13,082 nt of DNA from JAZGAE01 sp036475545 (GTDB lineage Bacteria; Pseudomonadota; Alphaproteobacteria; DATDPM01): NCBI GenBank assembly GCA_036475545.1, contig JAZGAE010000096.1:1-13082 (forward strand), read 5' to 3'. Below, piece by piece: positions 7,505 to 13,082 of this stretch. Made by a program: the position numbers and the translations under genes. Positions within the stretch are counted from its first letter, which is position 1, and each line of letters opens with the position of its first letter. The notes beneath the pieces were generated by a model. It searched no databases, was not told the DNA's origin, and saw only the letters and a list, made by a program, of their open reading frames with translations.

Positions 7505-7582
7505 TAGCGCATAATCCGGTCAGGTGGAGTCGGCTCGCCACGGCGCAACGCAGCCGATTCCACCTGACCGGATTATGCTCTA
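7505..7582. repeat. 78-bp palindromic intergenic repeat (MITE/REP-like), full copy
   Basis: Arms of 27 bases (7509-7535 and 7552-7578) are complementary apart from one mismatch, which becomes a G-U pair in a rightward transcript. They flank a 16-base loop. Similarity extends to 7505 and 7582 with one more mismatch, so the whole element is about 78 bases. It begins 13 bases after the stop of the HD-GYP gene, where a leftward transcript could fold it into a long 3' hairpin that protects or ends the message; there is no T-run. A 49-base identical stretch recurs at 12859-12907 in the opposite orientation. Similar short hairpin repeats ending in GCTCTA are, from memory, common between genes in Alphaproteobacteria. 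Confidence 0.85.
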
Positions 7583-7595
7583 AGCTCCCGGGAGG

Positions 7596-9725
7596 TCAGG
7601 CCGCGGGCGGCGATTCGGCGAATTCGGCCCAGCGGTCCCGGCCGCCGTGGCTGTCGAGGTGGTTGATGAGCGCGGCGACGACCCGGCGGTCGAAGGCCGT
7701 GCCGATCTGAGAAAGCAGGGTCTCCACGGCACCGTCGAAGCCGATCCCGGGGCGGTAGGCCCGGGAACTCACCATGGCCACGAAGGCGTTGGCCACGGCG
7801 ACGATGCGCGCCGTGATCAGGATCTCGTCGCCGGCGAGGCCGCGCGGCCCGCCGGAGCCGTCCCAATGCTCCTGCAACTGGCGCAGGGTCTCGATCACGG
7901 GACCGTCGAATTCGATGCCCGCGATGAGATCGGCCGAGTTCTGGATGCTCTCGCGCACTTGTCGAAGCTCGTCCGGGCTCAAGCCCTCGGCCTTGGTGAG
8001 CACCTCCTGGGGTACCCGGATCTTGCCGAGATTCATCAGCTTCCCGGCGATCTCCACCGTCTCCACCATGACCGGTTCCAAATTCATTTCCTCGGCGATC
8101 GCCCTGGCTACCACCGCCACGCGCAACGAATGGTTTGCGGCGTAGGGGTCGCGCTGGTCGACCACCGCCACCAACGTCTCCACGAGGTGGCGCTGGGTCC
8201 GCTCGCGCCGCTCGCGCTCGGTGACGGCCGCCGTAATGTCCTGCTCGATCACCAGGATGCCCGGCTCCTCGTCCTCCGCCTCCGCCATCGGGATGTACTC
8301 GGACTGGACCACGCGCGCCTCGTCGCTCGCCGCGACGCGTTCGACCGCGGAGACGGGCCCCCCCCTTTCGACGGCGAGCCGCATGTGTGCCTGATGGCGT
8401 CTGGCCTCTTCAGGCCCGAGCACGGCCGCCAAGGTTTTGCCCAAGATGTCCCTGCTGTCGATCCCGGCTCGGCGCGCGGTCATCAGGTTGGCGAAACGAA
8501 ACCGGGACTCTTGCGCATCGACGATGAAGATGAGGTTGGGCTGGCTGTCGGTGACGAGCTCGAGGAACTTGCGCTGGTTTTCATGGCGTTCGGCCAACCT
8601 TTGATAGCTAGCCGCGGCCACGCGGGCTCGGCGCGAGCTGCCATGCCACCACACCGCCACGATCACGGCGCTGACGACGGTGATGACGAGGAGGAAAGTT
8701 ATGAGTTGCCGCGTGAGTCTGGCGTCGCTTTCGGCGAGCGCCTCGTCGCGGTCGATCTTTTGCACGAGCGTCCAAGGCACGGCGGCGAAGGCACGGCCGG
8801 TGACCAGGACCTCTTGACCCCGGTAGTCGCGCTTTATGGCGAACCCGCCGGGCGTCTGAATGGCGAACGCGGCGGCCAGCTCCGGCGTCTCGAGCGCGAT
8901 TTTGCGCTCGAGGCCCGCGGTCCCGTCCATCAGCGGCGAGAGGTATTCGGCGAGGGCGCCCGTGGAGCGGATGAGCAGCGTCTCCCCCGTCTCGTCCACC
9001 GCTCCGGGCTGGCGCAGCAATGGGTATAGCTGGCCTTCGACTTCCTTGACGCCCAGGACCACGCCGATCTGCTCGCTAGCCCTCGCATCCCCCTGGACCG
9101 CGAAAACGGGCACCGCAAAGGCCATGGTGGGATTGCCCGCGGGGCCCGGGTAAGGACCCTTGATCGCGCGCTCGCCGCGCGGCGCGGCGGTCATGAAGCC
9201 TTCCAGTGTCGGCCCGATCGGCGGCATTTCGGGCGTCGAGACGATGATGCGCCCGCTCACGTCAAGGAGCGCGAGCCCGGCCACGCCGACCCGCTGGACG
9301 TTGGCGGCGACCCGAGGCCCCACCGCCCGCCCTGTGAAGCCGCCGCGCTCGGCCGCCACCACCAGAAGATTGCGCAGATACCCCGCCTGGGCGGCCTCCT
9401 CCGTCACCCGTCGCTGGTCGCCGCCGCCCAGCGCCAGTTCCGTCATGTAAATTTGAAGCGCCGCGTTCTCCGCCAAGACCGTGAGATGGGCGTATTGTTC
9501 GTCCAGCCAGTTGCTCACCGCGGCGAAACGGCTGTCGGCGACGATGCCGAGGCGCACCTGCCAGGCGCGAAGGTCGCGCGCCCGCTCGCTCTCTACGAAA
9601 TTAAAGACGAGGACGACGCCGACCACTGCGATGGCGGCCAGGATTAGGGCGACGAGGCCGAAGGTAAGCCCGGCGCCCCGGGGCGATGCCGCAATGCCGG
9701 CTGAATTTACCCCTGAACTCGGCAA
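7596..9725 (-). CDS. Membrane sensor: dCACHE-like periplasmic domain, PAS, degenerate HD-GYP
   Basis: In this 709-residue protein, helix 1 (about 20-42), a periplasmic region of about 290 residues with dCACHE-like segments (GLALLDVSGRIIVSTPEMPP, GETLLIRSTG, WTLVQKIDRDEALAE), and helix 2 (about 340-360) are followed by a PAS-like domain (about 385-500) and an HD-GYP domain (about 505-690). Active HD-GYP enzymes hydrolyse cyclic di-GMP. Here the HD pair is Met564-Asn565, the HH pair is Leu617-Gln618, the later metal aspartate is Asn646, another histidine site is about Ser593, and GYP reads GGP (625-627). His532 in HSLRV remains. It is therefore probably a receptor or scaffold, not a phosphodiesterase. 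The start is TTG at 9725 with GGGAG seven bases before it; no upstream ATG was found. It is divergent from the LapG-like protease gene, which suggests a shared role. Confidence 0.9.
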   Translation of the reverse strand: MPSSGVNSAGIAASPRGAGLTFGLVALILAAIAVVGVVLVFNFVESERARDLRAWQVRLGIVADSRFAAVSNWLDEQYAHLTVLAENAALQIYMTELALGGGDQRRVTEEAAQAGYLRNLLVVAAERGGFTGRAVGPRVAANVQRVGVAGLALLDVSGRIIVSTPEMPPIGPTLEGFMTAAPRGERAIKGPYPGPAGNPTMAFAVPVFAVQGDARASEQIGVVLGVKEVEGQLYPLLRQPGAVDETGETLLIRSTGALAEYLSPLMDGTAGLERKIALETPELAAAFAIQTPGGFAIKRDYRGQEVLVTGRAFAAVPWTLVQKIDRDEALAESDARLTRQLITFLLVITVVSAVIVAVWWHGSSRRARVAAASYQRLAERHENQRKFLELVTDSQPNLIFIVDAQESRFRFANLMTARRAGIDSRDILGKTLAAVLGPEEARRHQAHMRLAVERGGPVSAVERVAASDEARVVQSEYIPMAEAEDEEPGILVIEQDITAAVTERERRERTQRHLVETLVAVVDQRDPYAANHSLRVAVVARAIAEEMNLEPVMVETVEIAGKLMNLGKIRVPQEVLTKAEGLSPDELRQVRESIQNSADLIAGIEFDGPVIETLRQLQEHWDGSGGPRGLAGDEILITARIVAVANAFVAMVSSRAYRPGIGFDGAVETLLSQIGTAFDRRVVAALINHLDSHGGRDRWAEFAESPPAA

Positions 9726-9828
9726 ATCAAAGCTCCCGAACCCGTGTTTCTCGGCAGGGGGCGCCTCTCGAGGCCAGCTTCCGCCTGCTTCGCTCCGATG
9801 CCTTCGGCCGCGTGACGGCGGCGAACGG

Positions 9829-9917
9829 TATGGTTAACGCTGTCCCTCGCCAACCGCTTCCAAGCGGCTCCAGCCCTAGCATCGCCGGTCCCGGTTAGCG
9901 GAATGTTAACGAGCGTC
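9829..9917. promoter_or_regulatory. Candidate shared control region between the sensor and protease genes
   Basis: Within the 253-base divergent gap there are two related boxes. ATGGTTAACGCTGTCC starts at 9829 and ATGTTAACGAGCGTCC at 9902; their GTTAAC cores are 9833-9838 and 9905-9910, 72 bases apart. Between them lies a perfect inverted repeat CCGCTT-cc-AAGCGG (9854-9867). They could be operators serving both genes. The boxes do not fit the CtrA TTAA-N7-TTAA spacing. No strong promoter hexamers were found for either gene. Confidence 0.3.
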
Positions 9918-9978
9918 CTCTTACGATGCGTACCACCATGGCAGCGGACACATTCGGGCCGTTGCGAGGCCGCCGCGC

Positions 9979-10668
9979 ATGTTGAGAACGGCACACACAC
10001 AACGGATGAGGCGTATCGCTCACATATTGATCTTGGCGGTTGTCCTGGCCATCCCGGTGCATGCCTTCGCCGGCACCGCCGCGGTCCGCTCGGTGCAAAC
10101 CTACACTCAACTTTTTGACAGCCGCGAGATACCCTCGACCAACCTCAAGCCCTTCCCCAAGTGGCAGGGCGTGCTCGATCGCTACTTCGACGAGCGCGAG
10201 CTCGAGGATGCGCCCTGCACCTCCACCACGTTCAACCGTTGCCACCTGAGGGAGTGGAAGGCGTTCCTTGCCGGGATCGAGGGCAAGGACCGGATGACCC
10301 AACTCCAAGAGGTCAACCGCTTCATGAACGAGGCGATCTACATCATCGATCCCATCAACTACCACGTGCCCGACTACTGGGCGACGCCGGTCCAGTTCTT
10401 CAACAAGGACGGCGATTGCGAGGACTACGCCATCGCCAAGTTCATGTCCTTGAGGGCGCTCGGCTACGACAACGGCGACTTGAGGATCGTGGTGCTCCAG
10501 GACCTCAACCTGAGGCTGGCGCATGCGGTTCTCGTCACTTACGTGGACGGCGTCCCCTACGTCCTCGACAACCAGATCCCGCAGGCCGTGCCGGCGGCGA
10601 TCATCCGCCACTACAGGCCCTTCTATTCCATCAACGAAGACACCTGGTGGCTGCACCGGCCGCGGTGA
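9979..10668 (+). CDS. LapG-like periplasmic cysteine peptidase (BTLCP, family C93)
   Basis: The 229-residue precursor has a signal peptide (hydrophobic core about 13-29, likely cleavage after AFA at 31). The mature protein shows the transglutaminase-like Cys-His-Asp triad: Cys147 in NKDGDCEDYAIAKF, His182 in LAHAVLVTYVDG and Asp197 in YVLDNQ. Acidic residues beside the cysteine (Asp146, Glu148) match the calcium-binding positions known in Pseudomonas LapG. LapG cuts the N-terminal retention module of a giant adhesin held in a type I secretion channel, releasing it from the surface; LapD restrains it when cyclic di-GMP is high. A secretion ATPase/adaptor pair lies about 5 kb away, supporting the same kind of role, although no LapA or LapD is visible. 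Start: GCGAGG lies nine bases before the ATG at 9979; the internal ATG at 10006 lacks an SD. Confidence 0.88.
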   Translation: MLRTAHTQRMRRIAHILILAVVLAIPVHAFAGTAAVRSVQTYTQLFDSREIPSTNLKPFPKWQGVLDRYFDERELEDAPCTSTTFNRCHLREWKAFLAGIEGKDRMTQLQEVNRFMNEAIYIIDPINYHVPDYWATPVQFFNKDGDCEDYAIAKFMSLRALGYDNGDLRIVVLQDLNLRLAHAVLVTYVDGVPYVLDNQIPQAVPAAIIRHYRPFYSINEDTWWLHRPR

Positions 10669-10823
10669 GGTCCCGGTAGGGCGCTTGGCGCGCCCGCGGG
10701 CGATTCCGGGCGATCGCAGGCGCGGACCGGCGCGCCGCGCCTTCGCGGATCACGGATGATCCATCGCTTCCGTCACGGCCCCGCCCCCGGGGCTTGCGAA
10801 CCCGGCTTGCGAACTTGGGCGGA

Positions 10824-10849
10824 GCCGGCGGCAGGCCTTGATCGCCGGC
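10824..10849 (-). terminator. Hairpin after regA, possible weak terminator
   Basis: GCCGGCG (10824-10830) and CGCCGGC (10843-10849) form a 7-bp stem with a 12-base loop, directly downstream of the regA stop in its direction of transcription. No T-run follows, so it is not a classical intrinsic terminator. A second small hairpin GGATCA-cgga-TGATCC (10747-10762) lies in the same 182-base convergent gap with the protease gene. Confidence 0.25.
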
Positions 10850-10850
10850 C

Positions 10851-11438
10851 TTACCGCGGCGCGCGTTTGCTCAGGATCCGCTGCAGCGTGCGGCGATGCA
10901 TTTTGAGCCGCCGCGCCGTCTCCGAGACGTTGCGTTCGCATTGCTCGAAGACCCGTTGGATGTGCTCCCAGCGCACCCGGTCGGCCGACATCGGCAGCTC
11001 CGGCGGCGGCGGCAGGGGTTCCACGGTGGACAGCAGGGCCGCCTCGACCATGTCCGCGTCCGCCGGCTTGGGCAGGTAATCGACGGCGCCGGCCTTCACC
11101 GCGGCCACCGCCGTCGCGATATTGCCATAGCCGGTGAGCATCACGATCCTTGTGTCGGGCCGCGCCGCGCGCAAGACGTTGACCACGTCGAGCCCATTCC
11201 CGTCTTCGAGGCGCAAGTCGATTACGGCGTAGGCCGGAGGGCGTTCGGCGACCCGTCCTCGGGCAGTCGCCACGCTTTCGGCCGTGACGACGTCGAATCC
11301 GCGCCGCTCCATGGCCCGCGCCAGGCGGTCCCGGAGCGGGGCGTCGTCGTCGACGATGAGGAGGGTCCTTTCCCGCGCCGATTCGGCGGCGTCCGGGCTG
11401 CCCTCCGTCGTTCCCTTCCGTTCGGTGATATCGTTCAT
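10851..11438 (-). CDS. regA: Redox response regulator RegA (PrrA/ActR family)
   Basis: The 195-residue cytoplasmic DNA-binding regulator has a receiver domain (about 25-140) with acidic Asp30-Asp32, phospho-acceptor Asp74 in AVIDLRLEDGNGLD, Thr102 in LTGYGN and Lys124 in YLPKP. A Pro-rich linker (PLPPPPELP) follows. The C-terminal Fis-type helix-turn-helix NVSETARRLKMHRRTLQRIL (about 170-189) is the strongly conserved RegA signature. In relatives this regulator controls photosynthesis, respiration, nitrogen and carbon fixation genes according to redox state. The start at 11438 is fixed by an ATGA overlap with the regB stop, plus GGAG about nine bases upstream. A longer frame starting at 11492 would overlap regB by more and has no support. 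It converges with the LapG-like gene. Confidence 0.95.
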   Translation of the reverse strand: MNDITERKGTTEGSPDAAESARERTLLIVDDDAPLRDRLARAMERRGFDVVTAESVATARGRVAERPPAYAVIDLRLEDGNGLDVVNVLRAARPDTRIVMLTGYGNIATAVAAVKAGAVDYLPKPADADMVEAALLSTVEPLPPPPELPMSADRVRWEHIQRVFEQCERNVSETARRLKMHRRTLQRILSKRAPR

Positions 11439-12766
11439 GGCACCGCGCTCCGCTCCTCGCTCGTGCCCACCTCCAGGGCCTCGCGGCTCCAACGCACCGT
11501 GACCACCGCTCCGCCCTGGGGCCGATTGGCAAAGGATAACACACCTCCGGTCCGCTCAAGGAGGGTTTGTGCGATGAAGATGCCGAGCCCCATATGCTCG
11601 CCCTCGTCCTTGCGGCTGGAAAGGTAGGGCTCGCCCAGGAACGGCAGGATGTTGGGGGCGAAACCGCGGCCGTCGTCACGGATCTCCACCGTGACCGCGT
11701 CATCGTCCCAAGAGGTGGCGACAACGATCTTCGCGCGGGCGAATTGAATCGCGTTCTGGATGAGGCTGCCGAGGCCCCGGATGATCTCGGGGCTGTGGAC
11801 AACCATCGGCGCCGGGGTGTCGGCGGCGCCTTCCCCAGGCCCGTCTTCGAAGGAGATCGCAATCCGGTTCGCGGTGAGGGGAGCCGCCGCGGCCTCGACC
11901 AAGGCGGTCACGGGAACGCGGCTGTAAGGGGCGGCGCCAGCCTCTTCCGGGCGTTGGGAAAGGCCGGCCAGGATCTGCCGGCAGCGTTCGCTCTCGCTCG
12001 ACAAAAGCGCGATGTCTTCGTTGAGCGCGCTGTCCTCGGGAAGATCGCGCGCGATCTCCTTGGCGACCACCGCGATGGTCCCGAGCGGACTGCCGAGTTC
12101 GTGGGCGGCCGCCGCCGCCAGCATGCCGAGGGCCGACAGTCGCTGCTCCCGCGCCAGCGCCATCTGGGTCGCCGACAGCGCGTCCGACATGCGCCGCGCC
12201 TCGTCCGACACGCTCCAATTGTAGGCGGCCAGAAGAATCGTGGCGAGCACCAGCCCGAGCCACACGGCGAAGGTGTAGAGCTGCGGGATCGCGAACGCCT
12301 CCCCGGCCCAAGGCAGCGGCAAGTGCCAGAGCGCGAGCACGCTCACGCACAGGATCGCCAGCAGGCACAGGGTGATGGTGCTGCGGCGCGAGAGAATGGA
12401 TGCCGCGATGGTCACCGGCGCCAGGATCAGCAGCGCGAAGGGGTTTTGCAGCCCCCCCACCAGGAACAGGAGCACGCTCAGCTGCAAGATATCGAAGCCC
12501 AGGTACGCCGACGCCCGGCGGTCGGACAGCCGCGCTCGCGCCGGATGGCGCACGCCGGCCCAAAGATTGAGCAATGCCGAGGCCGCCACCACCGCCAAGG
12601 CGGGGCCGATCGGCAGTTCAAACCGGAACCCGAATTGAACGTTGATCAGCGTTACGAGCTGGCCGACCACGGCGATCCAGCGAATGAGCACGAGGGTACG
12701 CACTCGCACCCGACCGTGAAGCATGTGCTCAGCCGACGCGACCGGCACCGTATCCTCCAACGTCAT
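11435..12766 (-). CDS. regB: Redox sensor histidine kinase RegB (PrrB/ActS family)
   Basis: The 443-residue inner-membrane kinase has about six transmembrane helices within residues 24-182. Between helices lies GGLQNPF (104-110), the heptapeptide linked to ubiquinone sensing in RegB. The H-box AAAAAHELGSPLGTIAVV carries His222. Cys262 in SERCRQIL lies exactly 40 residues later, as the redox-active Cys265 does relative to His225 in Rhodobacter RegB. The ATPase domain shows the N-box (Asn338 in LIQNAIQFA), DDGRGF (364-369) and MGLGIFIAQ. It should phosphorylate RegA. Start: SD AGGAG about nine bases before the ATG at 12766. The frame stays open to 12964, but that upstream part translates an intergenic repeat. 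The stop overlaps the regA ATG by four bases, so the two are translationally coupled. Confidence 0.96.
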   Translation of the reverse strand: MTLEDTVPVASAEHMLHGRVRVRTLVLIRWIAVVGQLVTLINVQFGFRFELPIGPALAVVAASALLNLWAGVRHPARARLSDRRASAYLGFDILQLSVLLFLVGGLQNPFALLILAPVTIAASILSRRSTITLCLLAILCVSVLALWHLPLPWAGEAFAIPQLYTFAVWLGLVLATILLAAYNWSVSDEARRMSDALSATQMALAREQRLSALGMLAAAAAHELGSPLGTIAVVAKEIARDLPEDSALNEDIALLSSESERCRQILAGLSQRPEEAGAAPYSRVPVTALVEAAAAPLTANRIAISFEDGPGEGAADTPAPMVVHSPEIIRGLGSLIQNAIQFARAKIVVATSWDDDAVTVEIRDDGRGFAPNILPFLGEPYLSSRKDEGEHMGLGIFIAQTLLERTGGVLSFANRPQGGAVVTVRWSREALEVGTSEERSAVP

Positions 12767-12790
12767 GGCCTTCTTCTCCTTGCGCGCCAA

Positions 12791-12815
12791 CCGGGTGACC
12801 CGGAACGCGATTATA
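12791..12815 (-). promoter_or_regulatory. regB promoter -10 box with palindrome at the predicted start site
   Basis: The minus strand carries a perfect TATAAT (12810-12815), about 45 bases before the regB ATG. The -35 region is GC-rich and poor, suggesting activator dependence. Directly downstream, at about +1, lies the 13-base palindrome CCGGGTGACCCGG (12791-12803; arms CCGGGT/ACCCGG), a candidate operator or leader hairpin. Confidence 0.45.
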
Positions 12816-12858
12816 CCCCCACACGGGCCCTTCTGCGGCGCGCGCCGGAAAGACTTCC

Positions 12859-12907
12859 TAGAGCATAATCCGGTCAGGTGGAATCGGCTGCGTTGCGCCG
12901 TGGCGAG
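12859..12907. repeat. Partial second copy of the palindromic intergenic repeat
   Basis: These 49 bases are identical to the reverse complement of 7534-7582, covering one arm and the loop. After 12907 the match to the second arm breaks down, with only scattered similarity for about 15 bases, so the copy looks eroded or truncated. It lies about 45 bases beyond the regB -10 box. In the leftward frame it translates to RSRFHLTGLC, falsely extending the regB reading frame. Confidence 0.85.
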
Positions 12908-13082
12908 GCGATCCGCCAGGCGCGGCGCGAAGGGCGATGCGGGGGTATCGGCCGAGCGGCGCAACGCCGCGGGCGCCCGCCCCGGCGCAACCCGAAGGGC
13001 CGGGGTCTTTTGCGGCCACGGGTTCGTCGCGGAGCTCGCGCGGAGGCACCGCTACGTGCTTCGCCCCGCTCCTGCCCGCGGC
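12908..13082. other. Right-edge sequence without a supported gene
   Basis: This is GC-rich sequence to the window end. A leftward frame is open from the edge and stops at 12858-12860, in the repeat; it could be the C-terminus of a gene beyond the window, but I recognise no motif. CCCCGG/CCGGGG arms around 12980-13010 followed by TCTTTT look like a rightward terminator, yet no rightward gene precedes it. Confidence 0.3.

Noticed and set aside
7647..9029. 460-codon rightward frame opposite the sensor gene
   Set aside because: Antisense shadow; the leftward frame carries dCACHE, PAS and HD-GYP segments in order.
10791..10814. Direct repeat GGCTTGCGAAC twice with a 13-base period
   Set aside because: Very short and in a convergent gap; probably slippage with no evidence of function.
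11567..12868. 433-codon rightward frame opposite regB
   Set aside because: Arg/Gln/His-rich shadow of the RegB gene with no recognisable motif.
7505..12907. The two inverted repeat copies as ends of a 5.4-kb composite transposon
   Set aside because: One copy is a complete hairpin and the other half eroded. No transposase or target duplication is visible, and the genes between look like ordinary chromosomal ones.
12767..12964. 66-codon extension of regB
   Set aside because: It translates the intergenic repeat and crosses the TATAAT box; the start at 12766 has a good SD and matches the family length.

Overview
The window is GC-rich DNA with long spurious open frames on both strands, as expected at this base composition. 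It looks like an alphaproteobacterium, possibly of the Rhodospirillales type. That placement is an inference from gene content: a RegB/RegA redox two-component pair, a C93 'bacterial transglutaminase-like' cysteine peptidase, a TIGR02466-type oxygenase and an LssB-type secretion ATPase. No tRNA, rRNA, CRISPR array or transposase is visible.

Left part (1-4774): a leftward gene runs off the window edge with only its first 46 codons present. Then comes a gene-poor stretch of about 850 bases, followed by a rightward two-gene type I secretion operon. The first gene is an ABC exporter with a degenerate C39-like domain and a long Ala/Pro/Lys-rich N-terminal extension. The second is a HlyD/LapC-like membrane fusion protein. 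No outer-membrane TolC gene and no recognisable secreted substrate are in the window.

Middle (4787-7336): two leftward genes. The upstream one encodes a 2OG-Fe(II) oxygenase-family protein. The downstream one encodes a lipoprotein of the gamma-glutamyltransferase family whose usual nucleophile and substrate-binding arginine positions look altered. The second gene converges on the secretion operon with a 12-base gap.

Right part (7505-13082): a 78-bp palindromic repeat follows a leftward gene for a membrane sensor with a dCACHE-like periplasmic domain, a PAS domain and an HD-GYP domain that has lost most of its metal ligands. Divergent from it is a periplasmic LapG-like cysteine peptidase. Further right are regB and regA, leftward and overlapping by ATGA, with a clear -10 box and a palindrome in the regB leader. 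A 49-base identical piece of the palindromic repeat lies upstream of regB.

Taken together, the secretion pair and the LapG-like protease suggest a surface-adhesin retention and release system of the Lap type. LapD, the usual degenerate GGDEF-EAL receptor, is not seen. The gene beside the protease instead encodes a membrane receptor with a degenerate HD-GYP domain. The most interesting hypothesis from this window is that this protein replaces LapD as the inside-out regulator of the protease.
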